Below are positions 19,024 to 28,094 of a DNA stretch of 64,000 bases, in pieces. This DNA is from Sinorhizobium mexicanum (GTDB taxonomy: Bacteria; Pseudomonadota; Alphaproteobacteria; Rhizobiales; Rhizobiaceae). Below the pieces are notes generated by a model, which had not been told where the DNA came from, searched no databases, and saw only the letters and a list, made by a program, of their open reading frames with translations. Numbering within the stretch: the stretch's first letter is position 1; every line of letters starts with the position of its first letter. The stretch is from NCBI RefSeq assembly GCF_013488225.1, contig NZ_CP041238.1, positions 87,501 to 151,500 of the forward strand, given 5' to 3'. The position numbers and the translations under genes are program-made.

Positions 19024-19536
19024 GGGGAGGCAGAGACTCGTAAGAAGCGAATGGCTGCTGGGGGTTGTGCGCTTTCGCGAATGACCTTCCGAAGGCTCGT
19101 CACGCAGGCTATGTGGCATCAGGGTACCGTGGTTTTAAGGATCGACGCTCTTCTGGACTCTGCGCAAACTGAAGCGCGGTGGCACGCGCATGCAGCAGGC
19201 CTGTGCGTGCGTGGTGAGGTGGTGCGCTCGATCATACGCGAGGTGCGCCGGCCGTCGGCGGCCATTGTGATGATGCGGAATTTGCGCCTGCTGTCGCGGG
19301 GCACGCCGGACCTGAGAATGCGCCGCTTCAAAATCGGGCGAATGACGTCCTGCGCCCGGCATGCGGGCGAACCCGTTCATCCGATCAAGCCGGCCGCTCG
19401 GTTGTCGGAAACACGGCGGCAGCTTGGGGCTATCCCAGAAGACGGTCGAGGCGTAACGTCCCATCCGCGCTGCAGGCTGCCAGAAAAAAGAGGGGCAGCG
19501 TATGATCGTCATTCGCGGCTGTTGGAGTTCTAGATT
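19024..19536. other. Intergenic region without a supported gene
   Basis: Overlapping open frames exist on both strands (for example 19051-19533 plus and 19135-19512 minus), but neither has a convincing ribosome site or recognisable domain, and their compositions mirror each other. The stretch just before 19537 carries the GTTGGAG ribosome site for the large kinase. It could contain decayed coding sequence; I cannot name it. Confidence 0.5.
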
Positions 19537-22500
19537 GTGACAGAGCTGCCGGCATACGTCGTCGAGACGCTTTGGGAAGATGAGGAATTTGTCCTGTCCC
19601 GGCGTGTATCAGACGAAGAAGACTCTTCGCTCTTGGTGTGCACGCCTGCGTCGACACAGCCGACGGTGGAGACCGTTGCACGGCTCGATCACGCCTATGC
19701 GCTTCGGGACGAGTTGGACTCTGCCTGGGCGGCGCGACCCGTGGCGCTGGAACGCCGGCCTGGAAGGTCTGCGCTTCTGGCGGAGGACCCGGGTGGCGAA
19801 GTGCTCGCCCGAATGGTTGGGAAGCCTTGGGATCTGACGCCATTCCTGCGCGTCGCAATCGGTTTGGCTGTCGCGCTTGGTCGTCTCCATAGCCGCGGGC
19901 TGGTTCACAAAGACGTCAAGCCATCCAACGTCCTGGTCAACATCGACCGCCACGAGTTGCGGCTGCTGGGTTTCGGCATTGCTTCTCGCGTTCCGCGTGA
20001 ACGTCGGGCGCCCGAACCGCCCGAGATCATCGCGGGAACGCTTGCTTACATGGCGCCCGAGCAGACTGGCCGCATGAACCGATCCATCGATGCACGCAGC
20101 GATCTCTACTCGCTCGGTGTCACGCTGTACGAGATGCTTACCGGGGCGCTTCCGTTCATAGCTTCGGATCCGATGGAGTTGATCCATTGCCACATCGCCC
20201 GCCAGCCGATGCCGCCCGAGGAACGCGCGAACGGCATTCCGCCTCCGGTGGCTGCGATCGTGATGAAGCTCCTCGCCAAGACCGCCGAGGACCGTTACCA
20301 GACCGCCGCCGGCGTCGCATACGATCTCGAACATTGCCTGAAGACATGGGAAACCCACCACTGCGTCGACCCGTTTCCGTTGGGTTCGCGAGACGTGTCC
20401 GATCGGCTGTTGATTTCCGAAAAGTTGTATGGACGAGAGGCCGAGATCGACGCTCTTCTCGCTGCATTCGATCGCGTCGTCAGCCAGGGCAGGACTGAAC
20501 TCGTGCTCGTCTCCGGCTATTCCGGTATCGGCAAGTCCTCGGTCGTCAATGAACTCCACAAAGTACTGGTTCCGCCACGCGGTCTCTTTGCGTCCGGGAA
20601 GTTCGATCAATACAAGCGCGATATCCCATACGCGACCTTAGCGCAGGCGTTGCAGAGTCTCGTGCGCCAGTTGCTCAGCAAGAGCGATGCCGAGCTTGCT
20701 CGCTGGCGCACCACGTTGCTCGAGGCGCTGGGAGCGAACGGCTCGCTCATCGTTGACCTCATTCCGGAGCTTTCGCTCATCGTCGGCGAACAGCCGCCGG
20801 TTGCCGACCTGCCGCCGCAGGAAGCGCAAGCGCGATTCCAACAAGTCTTCCGTCGATTCCTCGGTGTGTTCGCTCGGGCGGAACATCCGCTCGCCTTGTT
20901 CCTCGACGACCTGCAATGGCTGGATAGGGCGACGCTCGACTTGATCGAACATCTCAGTACCCATCCAGAGGTGCGCCACCTTCTTTTGGTCGGCGCATAC
21001 AGGGACAACGAGATTGGCCCGACGCACGCGCTGGTACGGACACTTGGAGCGATCCGCCATGCCCGAGGGAGGGTGCGGGAGATCGTGCTCGAGCCTCTCA
21101 AGCTTGGCGATGTGGGTCATCTCATCGGCGATGCGCTCCACTGCGACCCGATAGGCGCGCAGCCGCTCGTGCAGCTGGTGCACGAAAAGACCGGGGGGAA
21201 TCCGTTCTTCACGATCCAGTTCTTGACGGTGCTTGCCGAGGAGGCGCTGCTCGCATTTGACCATGGTACAGGGGTTTGGACCTGGGACATGGCACGCGTT
21301 CGGGCGAAGGGGTTCACCGAGAACGTGGTCGATTTCATGGCCACGAAGCTGAAGCGTCTGCCGGGCAAAACGCGGGACTTCCTGGGAAAACTCGCCTGCC
21401 TGGGAAATAGCGGGCAGACCGCCACATTGAGTATGGTTTTCGGAGTGTCTGAAGACGAAATACACGTGGCTCTCTGGGAGGTCGTGCGCACGGGACTTAT
21501 CTCCCGTCATGGGGGCGGTTATGTCTTCCTCCATGACCGCGTTCACGAAGCTGCCTATGCCCTGATCCCCAGGGATGAGCGGGTAGCCGTGCACCTGCAA
21601 ATCGGCAGGATACTTGCCGCGCGGACGACCCCTGCCGAGATCGACGCAAAGATCTTCGAGATCGTCAATCAACTCGATCGCGGCGCCGCCTTGATTCAAT
21701 CACAGGAAGAACGACTGCGGGTCGCAGGCCTCAATCTACGCGCAGGCAAGCGCGCGAGGACTTCAACGGCTTATGCATCGGCACTGACCTATTTCGCCGC
21801 CGGTCGCGCTTTGTTGGACGATGACTGTTGGGAAGAGCAGTATCGCCTGGTGTTCGATCTGGAACTTCACCTGGCCGAATGTCAATTCCTGACCGGCGAA
21901 CTCGCCCCTGCAGAGGAACGCCTCTCAGCCCTGGTGGAGCGTGCAGCAACCGTGGTCGATAGAGCCGCGGTCACGCACTTGCGCCAGGCGCTTTACCTGA
22001 CCCTCGACCGCCCCGATCGCGCCATCGAGGTCGGCTTGGAATATCTCCGCAATGTCGGTATCGAATGGTCGCCGCAACCATCGGAAGACGTCGTCCGTCA
22101 AGAACTCGAGCGCATGTGGCGGCTCCTCGACGGCCGATCGATTGAACAGCTGATCGATCTGCCGTTGATGAGCGATCTCGGCTGGCGCGCAACGATGGAC
22201 GTTCTCTCGGGTCTGTTCGCGCCAACGCTGCTCACCAACAGCAACCTCTACGACCTCGTCGTCCTTCGCATGACAACGCTCAGCCTGGAGCATGGCAACT
22301 GTGATGCCTCGTGCTACGCCTATTCTCACATCAACCGGGTCTTGGGATTTCGTTTCGGCGATTACCAGACGGCTTTTCGCTTCGGCCAGCTTGCCTGCGA
22401 TCTCGTGCAGAATCGCGGCTTGGATCTTTTCGAGGCGCGGGTCTACGCCTCCTTCGGAGCATTCGCCGTCCCGTGGATGAGAGACCTTGGAGCCAGCCGC

Positions 22501-25500
22501 GCGCTGATAAGGCGCGGCTTCGACATGGCGAACGCCAGCGGTGATCTGACCTATGCGGTTTTTGGCTTCAAGAACCTGATCACGAATCTTGTCGTCTCGG
22601 GAGAACATCTCGGCGAGGTGGAACGTGAGGCAGAGCAGGGTCTCGCATATGCTCGCAAGGCGCGATTTGGTTTCGCCGTCGATTGGTTCACCTGCCAGAT
22701 CATGTTGGTCCGAGCTATTCGCGGGCCCTCGTTGGATTTCGATTCTCCAGACAATACAGGATACGGTGACGATTCCTACGAGCGACACATAAAGGAAGAC
22801 CCGCCTCTGGCACTTTGCACCTGCACCTATTGGATTCACAAGCTGCAGGCGTGTGTGCTGGCTGAGGATTATTCAAGGGCCATGGAGGCTGTAGCGAACG
22901 CTGCTCCCTTGCTTTGGTCGACGCGGTCATTCCTGGAGGCCGCGGATTATCATTTCTACGGCGCGCTCACACGGGCGACTGCCTGCGACTCCGCGATGAG
23001 CGAGGAGCGGACGCAGCATTTCGACTTGCTCCTTGGCCACCATAGGCAACTCGCGGTGTGGGCGGAGAATTGCCCCGCAAATTTTGCAAACCGCGCAGCG
23101 TTGGTCGGCGCCGAAATTGCCCGGCTGGAAGGGCGAGATCTGGACGCGATGCGCCTGTATGAAGAGGCTATTCGATCGGCACGCGAAAACAAGTTTCTCC
23201 AGAACGAGGGCATCGCTCACGAGCTTGCCTCGCGGTTTTACGCGACACGCGACTTCGAGACGATCGCCAATACCTATCTGCGCAACGCGCGCTATTGCTA
23301 CCTCCGCTGGGGTGCGGACGCCAAGGTACGCCAGCTCGATCAGCTCCATCCGCATCTGCGCGGGGAGCCGGTGCGCCCGAGCGCCACGTCGACGATCAGC
23401 ACGCCGGTCGAGCAACTGGATCTCGCAACCGTCGTCAAAGTCTCGCAAGCTGTGTGGGGCGAGACCGTCCTCGAGAAGCTGATCGACAAGCTTATGCGGA
23501 CTTCGATCGAGCACGCCGGTGCTGAACGGGGTCTCTTGATTCTCCCGCGGGGTGATGAGCTGCGCATTGCGGCAGAGGCCACCACCAGGGGCAACACGAT
23601 TGTCGTGGGGACCCGAGAAGCGAGCGCGGCCGCGACCACTCTGCCGGAGTCGGTCGTCCATTATGTGGTGCGCACCCAGGAGAGCGTAATTTTGGACGAT
23701 GCCTCAGCCGCGAACCCGTTTTCGGCCGATGCGTACATTCTTCAGCATCATGCGCGTTCCATTCTCTGCCTGCCCTTGATCAACCGGGCCAAGCTCGTCG
23801 GCGTGCTCTACCTTGAAAATAACCTGATACCCCACGTGTTCACTCCGACCCGGATCGCCGTGCTGAAACTTGTGGCCTTGCAGGCAGCGATCTCGCTCGA
23901 GAATACCCGTCTTTACGGCGATCTCCAGCAACGGGAAGCGAAGATCCGGCGCCTTGTCGACGCCAACGTCATGGGGGTCTGCATTTGGAACCTCGATGGC
24001 GGAATTACCGAGGCCAATGAAGCATTTCTCCGCATGGTGGGACACAGCCGCGAAGATCTTATGTCGGGCCGTGTGCGCTGGAGGGATCTGACGCCGGCGG
24101 AATGGCGCGATCGAGACGACCATGCCGTGGCAGAGCTACGGGCGGTCGGGAAGTTCCAGCCGTTCGAGAAGGAATTCTTCCGGAAGGACGGCAGCCGCGT
24201 ACCTCTGCTGATCGGCGGCGCGCTGTTTGAGGAAGGTGGATATGAGGGCGTTGCGTTCGTGCTCGACTTGACCGAACGCAAGCTCGCCGAAAATGCATTG
24301 CGCGAGAGCCAGGAAAATTTGGCGCGTACGGAGCAATTCTCCCTGGTGATGGCGACACACACGGATCTGGAGGGTCGCTGGCTTAAAGTGCCGCCAACTC
24401 TGTGCAAGCTGCTGGGTTACACAGAGAAAGAACTGCTGGGACGCCGGTTTCACGAGTTCACCCATCCGGATGACGTGGAAGCTGAGTGGGCGCAATGCTC
24501 GCGGCTCGTTCGCGGCGAGTTCAAATCGTTTGATCTGGAGAAGCGTTACATCCGAAAGGACGGCGCCACCGTATGGGTCTATCTGAATACCTCGGTTGTA
24601 TTGGACGTCAGCGGCGCGCCCGTTCACTTTCGCACCTACATCAGAGACATCACCCAGCGCAAACAGCAGGAGCAAGCGTTGGGGCAGAGCGAGGAGCGTT
24701 ACCGCACGCTCGCCGAGACCGCCACCGACGTAATACTGGCGATAGACCAGACGAGCAAAATTCTGTTCATCAACGGGGCGGTGGAGAAGGCCTTTGGCTA
24801 TACCCCAGCGGAAATAGTCGGCAAGAAGATTACCGCGCTCATGCCCCAGCGTCTGCGCCGCCGCCACGAAGAAGCCATCCGCCGTTACCTGGAATCCGGG
24901 GAGAAACGGACTTCGTGGAGTGCCGTGTCCTTGCCCGGGCTGCACAAGAACGGAAGAGAGATTGACCTGGACGTGTCGTTTGCCGAGGTGGGCACGGGAG
25001 ATGAGCGGTTCTTCAGCGGGATTCTGCGCGACGTGACGGAGCGCAAGCGCACGGAAGAAGCGCTGCGCCAGACGCAGGCCGAACTGGCTCATGTTGCGCG
25101 CGTGGCAACTCTGGGAGAGATGAGCGCCTCGATTGCCCACGAAGTCAATCAGCCGCTGGCTGCCGTCGTCAATAGCGCCGGTGCGTGCCTGCGTTGGCTC
25201 GATGCCCACAGGCTGCAGGAAGCCCGGCGGTCCGCCTCGCGGGCGATCGCCGAAGGCCGTCGTGCCAGCGAAATCATCTCTCGCATACGCGCCCTGGCCA
25301 ATAAGGCGCCGCCGCAAAAGGACTGGCTCGACGTCAACGAGACGATACACGAGGTCATTGCGTTGGCGCGCGGCGAGATGCAGCAAAACGGCGTAGCTTT
25401 GGAAACCCAGCTATCGAGTGATGTGCCGATCATCCTGGCAGACCGCATCCAATTGCAGCAAGTGGTTCTGAACCTGATGATGAATGCTATCGAGGCCTTG

Positions 25501-25788
25501 AACAGCGTCGAAAAAAATGGGCGCGAACTGTTGGTTCGCTCCGCCACGGACAAATCGGAGCACGTAGTGATCTCGGTCCAGGATTCGGGGCCGGGATTCG
25601 ATCCGAACCGCATGGACCTCCTCTTCGATGCGTTTTATACGACCAAGCCGCAAGGCTTGGGGATGGGACTGGCGATCAGCCGAACTCTTATCGAGGCCCA
25701 CGGCGGGCGCTTGTGGGCGACGGCAAATGCGCCACGGGGCGCTGTTTTTCAGTTCATGCTGCCGGTTAATAGCGAAAAGCTGGCCTGA
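19537..25788 (+). CDS. Giant Ser/Thr-kinase-like / AAA ATPase / GAF-PAS sensor histidine kinase
   Basis: 2083 residues from a GTG start behind GTTGGAG. Order: protein-kinase-like domain, about 1-290 (HKDVKPSNVLV at 124, APEQTGRMNRS, SDLYSLGVTLYEML); AAA/MalT-like ATPase with Walker A GYSGIGKSS at 327-335 and LFLDDLQWLD near 455; helical TPR-like region to about 1290; GAF, about 1295-1460; three PAS domains, about 1470-1585, 1602-1715 and 1719-1840; HisKA with ASIAHEVNQPLAAV (His1868); HATPase to the end. The kinase catalytic loop keeps Asp126, but the DFG motif reads GFG (Gly145), and I see no VAIK lysine or glycine loop. No transmembrane helix and no receiver domain are present, and no response regulator lies nearby. 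The layout is that of cyanobacterial HstK-type and rhizobial trifunctional sensors. Confidence 0.92.
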   Translation: MTELPAYVVETLWEDEEFVLSRRVSDEEDSSLLVCTPASTQPTVETVARLDHAYALRDELDSAWAARPVALERRPGRSALLAEDPGGEVLARMVGKPWDLTPFLRVAIGLAVALGRLHSRGLVHKDVKPSNVLVNIDRHELRLLGFGIASRVPRERRAPEPPEIIAGTLAYMAPEQTGRMNRSIDARSDLYSLGVTLYEMLTGALPFIASDPMELIHCHIARQPMPPEERANGIPPPVAAIVMKLLAKTAEDRYQTAAGVAYDLEHCLKTWETHHCVDPFPLGSRDVSDRLLISEKLYGREAEIDALLAAFDRVVSQGRTELVLVSGYSGIGKSSVVNELHKVLVPPRGLFASGKFDQYKRDIPYATLAQALQSLVRQLLSKSDAELARWRTTLLEALGANGSLIVDLIPELSLIVGEQPPVADLPPQEAQARFQQVFRRFLGVFARAEHPLALFLDDLQWLDRATLDLIEHLSTHPEVRHLLLVGAYRDNEIGPTHALVRTLGAIRHARGRVREIVLEPLKLGDVGHLIGDALHCDPIGAQPLVQLVHEKTGGNPFFTIQFLTVLAEEALLAFDHGTGVWTWDMARVRAKGFTENVVDFMATKLKRLPGKTRDFLGKLACLGNSGQTATLSMVFGVSEDEIHVALWEVVRTGLISRHGGGYVFLHDRVHEAAYALIPRDERVAVHLQIGRILAARTTPAEIDAKIFEIVNQLDRGAALIQSQEERLRVAGLNLRAGKRARTSTAYASALTYFAAGRALLDDDCWEEQYRLVFDLELHLAECQFLTGELAPAEERLSALVERAATVVDRAAVTHLRQALYLTLDRPDRAIEVGLEYLRNVGIEWSPQPSEDVVRQELERMWRLLDGRSIEQLIDLPLMSDLGWRATMDVLSGLFAPTLLTNSNLYDLVVLRMTTLSLEHGNCDASCYAYSHINRVLGFRFGDYQTAFRFGQLACDLVQNRGLDLFEARVYASFGAFAVPWMRDLGASRALIRRGFDMANASGDLTYAVFGFKNLITNLVVSGEHLGEVEREAEQGLAYARKARFGFAVDWFTCQIMLVRAIRGPSLDFDSPDNTGYGDDSYERHIKEDPPLALCTCTYWIHKLQACVLAEDYSRAMEAVANAAPLLWSTRSFLEAADYHFYGALTRATACDSAMSEERTQHFDLLLGHHRQLAVWAENCPANFANRAALVGAEIARLEGRDLDAMRLYEEAIRSARENKFLQNEGIAHELASRFYATRDFETIANTYLRNARYCYLRWGADAKVRQLDQLHPHLRGEPVRPSATSTISTPVEQLDLATVVKVSQAVWGETVLEKLIDKLMRTSIEHAGAERGLLILPRGDELRIAAEATTRGNTIVVGTREASAAATTLPESVVHYVVRTQESVILDDASAANPFSADAYILQHHARSILCLPLINRAKLVGVLYLENNLIPHVFTPTRIAVLKLVALQAAISLENTRLYGDLQQREAKIRRLVDANVMGVCIWNLDGGITEANEAFLRMVGHSREDLMSGRVRWRDLTPAEWRDRDDHAVAELRAVGKFQPFEKEFFRKDGSRVPLLIGGALFEEGGYEGVAFVLDLTERKLAENALRESQENLARTEQFSLVMATHTDLEGRWLKVPPTLCKLLGYTEKELLGRRFHEFTHPDDVEAEWAQCSRLVRGEFKSFDLEKRYIRKDGATVWVYLNTSVVLDVSGAPVHFRTYIRDITQRKQQEQALGQSEERYRTLAETATDVILAIDQTSKILFINGAVEKAFGYTPAEIVGKKITALMPQRLRRRHEEAIRRYLESGEKRTSWSAVSLPGLHKNGREIDLDVSFAEVGTGDERFFSGILRDVTERKRTEEALRQTQAELAHVARVATLGEMSASIAHEVNQPLAAVVNSAGACLRWLDAHRLQEARRSASRAIAEGRRASEIISRIRALANKAPPQKDWLDVNETIHEVIALARGEMQQNGVALETQLSSDVPIILADRIQLQQVVLNLMMNAIEALNSVEKNGRELLVRSATDKSEHVVISVQDSGPGFDPNRMDLLFDAFYTTKPQGLGMGLAISRTLIEAHGGRLWATANAPRGAVFQFMLPVNSEKLA

Positions 25789-26039
25789 GACGGAACCGGA
25801 CCGGCCGGCACTCGTCTTCGAGGGTCCCTCGATACAATAGCGGCCGGTGATCCCTGCAGCCCTCTCCCCCAGATCACGTTATGATTTCGGGTTGGGCGGA
25901 AAACGCGCGCAATTTTCCTCATCCGGCCTCGTCGCCGAACAAGTCGTCGGCGTGTTTTTCGCGTCACTTGCTGTGCCACCAATTGACCGTAGCCGAATTT
26001 AATGTCACAGAATGTGTCTCGAAATATGGAGCAAACTGC

Positions 26040-26681
26040 ATGGCCAACCTCCGCACCTACAACAGCCCCTTGCGCGCAGAAAAGGCGCGCGAGACGCGGG
26101 AGGCAATCCTGACCGCGCTGTTCGAGTTGCTGGACTCGGCCGGTGCCGCGGACGATGTCTCCACGGAAGCGATTGCGCAAAAGGCCGGAGTGCAGCGCAG
26201 GACGATCTTTCGCCATTTCGCGACCAAGGACGAAATGCTCGCCGCTTTCTGGCCCTGGCTTAACGCCCGAATTGGCACTTCTGTGACGCCGTTGACGGTG
26301 AAGGAAGTCGTCGATGGCCCACGACAAGCCTTTCCGCGGTTCGATTTGCACGAACCGGCGATCCGCGCCTCGCTGCACTCCAAGGCCGGTCGCGAGATGC
26401 GGATCGGTACGGTTGCGGCCCGGCGCGTGCATTTCGCGCGGGCGTTGGCTCCGGCCATTGCTTCCCTTCCGGCCTCCGAGGCCTGGAAGGTCGAGGCACT
26501 GGCGCACCTGCTCTTCTCGGCCTCCGCATGGGAGGTCCTGAAGGACTATGGCGGTCTCACCGGCGCCCAGGCCGGCGAGGTCGCATCCTGGGCGCTTGAG
26601 GTGATCCTGTCCGCGGTCACATCCAGCCACGCACCTGCGGACGTCTCATCGCAACCAAAGGAGACAAGCGATGAAGTTTGA
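26040..26681 (+). CDS. TetR-family regulator
   Basis: A 213-residue repressor-type protein. The N-terminal helix-turn-helix, about residues 15-65, reads REAILTALFELLDSAG... EAIAQKAGVQRRTIFRHFATKDEML, typical TetR. The effector domain is not diagnostic. The start at 26040 (MANLRTYNS) is preferred to a Met 53 codons upstream, whose translation is not TetR-like. Its stop overlaps the cupin gene by 11 bases, so both are co-translated. The region 25789-26039 before it shows no gene. Confidence 0.85.
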   Translation: MANLRTYNSPLRAEKARETREAILTALFELLDSAGAADDVSTEAIAQKAGVQRRTIFRHFATKDEMLAAFWPWLNARIGTSVTPLTVKEVVDGPRQAFPRFDLHEPAIRASLHSKAGREMRIGTVAARRVHFARALAPAIASLPASEAWKVEALAHLLFSASAWEVLKDYGGLTGAQAGEVASWALEVILSAVTSSHAPADVSSQPKETSDEV

Positions 26682-27123
26682 CGTCACTACTTCTGAAAGC
26701 GGCGAAACCCTCTGGGTCGTTGCCGACCGCATCCGGTTCCTTGGCGGCATCGCTGGCTCGGGCCTCGAACTGATCGAGGTCGAGATTCCGCCGGGCTCCG
26801 GTACGCCGCCCCATGCCCACGCTTCGCCGGAAATGTTCTACGTGACGGAAGGCGAGGTAACGGTTCGCCGCTTTGCGGCCGACGGTCCGCCGGATGTAAC
26901 GGTTGCAGGACCCCGCACCGCGATCCATATCGGCTCGATGACGCCGCACAACTACTCGAACGACAGCGGCCGCACGGCACGAATGCTCGTCCTGCTTGAA
27001 TCTTCCATGATCGCTTTCTTCCGCGACATCGGCACCAGCGAACCACAGTCGCAGCCGGATTTCGCCCGGATCGGTTCAGCCATGCAACGTCATGGCATCG
27101 AGACGCTGACGATTGCGGCTTGA
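26671..27123 (+). CDS. Cupin-domain protein
   Basis: A 150-residue single-domain cupin. The first cupin motif is PPHAHASPEMFYVTEGEVTV, giving HxHx4E metal ligands near residues 48-54; the second, around IHIGSMTPHNYSND, supplies a further His. A metal-dependent enzyme or small-molecule binder is likely, but the substrate is unknown. It is translationally coupled to the TetR gene and its product may be linked to that regulator's effector (inference). Confidence 0.8.
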   Translation: MKFDVTTSESGETLWVVADRIRFLGGIAGSGLELIEVEIPPGSGTPPHAHASPEMFYVTEGEVTVRRFAADGPPDVTVAGPRTAIHIGSMTPHNYSNDSGRTARMLVLLESSMIAFFRDIGTSEPQSQPDFARIGSAMQRHGIETLTIAA

Positions 27124-27226
27124 GTGGTGCTGCCGCTGAAGCGCGCGACGAAGGTGGTCCTTCGGCAGGACGCCGGAGCGTTTCCTTGGAAACGGCCCGG
27201 CGATAGTGCTGAGGAGCGGCCCGACA

Positions 27227-27679
27227 TCAAGCCGATCGGGCGATGTTTCTGTCAAGGCCGCGCACATCTTGCTGCAATCGGGCATAGGACCGGAGCGGTA
27301 TCATGCCGTGATGCGTGGCTGCGACTCCCGTTGCTTCGGTCCTGATGTTCCGTTCCTCGCGGTGGAGCCTGTTGAAGGCCACGGAACTCAGCTTGCCTTC
27401 GGAGCGCTCCGACTTGATGCGCCGGTCTGCCGAGCGAAGCTCATGGAGGATATTGGCGAGCCGCGGCTCCTGTACGGACGCAGTGGGTATCCTCGTTTGG
27501 ACAGCCGGTGCCGGGGCTGTCATCGCCCCGTCATTGGGAAATACGCCCTGGTAATAATCGCCGTTTTCGGGACCGCTCGAAGCTGCCGCGTTATGGTGCT
27601 GTCCGGCCGCGAAGGCGCTACCTCCCACGAGTGACAGGGCGAGAGTTGCGATTGCTGATGTCGTGATAAGTGAGCGCAT
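27227..27679 (-). CDS. Exported helical protein, unknown function
   Basis: A 150-residue protein with a clean signal peptide (MRSLITTSAIATLALSLVGG, cleavage likely after AFA). The mature protein begins with a low-complexity His/Ala/Ser stretch and SGPENGDYYQGVFPN, then a Pro-rich linker, and ends in a charged helical half (ILHELRSADRRIKSERSEGKLSSVAFNRLHREERNIR). GGAGACGC before the ATG supports the start. No family is recognised. Its NGDYYQG segment recalls SGDHYPG in the exported protein at 2075-2329. Confidence 0.75.
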   Translation of the reverse strand: MRSLITTSAIATLALSLVGGSAFAAGQHHNAAASSGPENGDYYQGVFPNDGAMTAPAPAVQTRIPTASVQEPRLANILHELRSADRRIKSERSEGKLSSVAFNRLHREERNIRTEATGVAATHHGMIPLRSYARLQQDVRGLDRNIARSA

Positions 27680-28039
27680 TTTGCGTCTCCTTGATCATTG
27701 GAAGCTATGAGCTTCCGCGGGGCCGTCTCACACTGTCGCGTCGCGATCACGTTGATCGCCGGCAGTATCCAGCCTCGACCATCTTTATATAATGGGTGTA
27801 ATCACAAATCACGTTAACAATAATTAAGGTTTATCATTGTCGCTCAGCCAATTTTTGGCCGGATTCTACTTGATGTTGTGATCGATAAACAACTGCTTTC
27901 GCCGCCTATTTCATGAACATATTGTAATGTTCAGTGCGGGGAACCTTAGTGTCTGTGGCTTCAGTGCCGGTAATTTGCGTTCGTGGCATGTCCTTGCAGG
28001 TCCCTCCTGTTCTTCCCCGTGTCATCGTGCCCTCTTGAA
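27680..28039. other. AT-rich divergent intergenic region
   Basis: About 360 bases between the exported protein gene and the PAS kinase. It is clearly richer in A/T than its surroundings (for example around 27780-27840 and 27880-27930) with several inverted AACATATTGTAATGTT-like stretches. It probably holds promoters for both genes; no ORF or RNA gene is identifiable. Confidence 0.45.
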
Positions 28040-28085
28040 CGGTAACGTGCATTACCGTAGGTGCTAACGGTAACGCCAATTACCG
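28040..28085 (+). promoter_or_regulatory. Two operator-like palindromes CGGTAA-N6-TTACCG
   Basis: CGGTAA-CGTGCA-TTACCG (28040-28057) and CGGTAA-CGCCAA-TTACCG (28068-28085) are centred 28 bases apart. The second ends inside the ribosome site GGAGG of the PAS kinase. The same palindrome occurs before the TetR gene at 30307 and, degenerate, in the emrA-emrR spacer. A TetR protein bound here would block transcription or translation of the kinase. Confidence 0.65.
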
Positions 28086-28094
28086 GAGGTCGCC

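Noticed and set aside
19051..19533. 160-codon open frame before the giant kinase
   Set aside because: No ribosome site, no recognised domain and a competing frame on the other strand; composition is explained by high GC.
27740..27775. Possible FNR box near GATCACGTTGATCGC before the exported protein gene
   Set aside because: The half-sites do not have the TTG-N8-CAA spacing in either direction.
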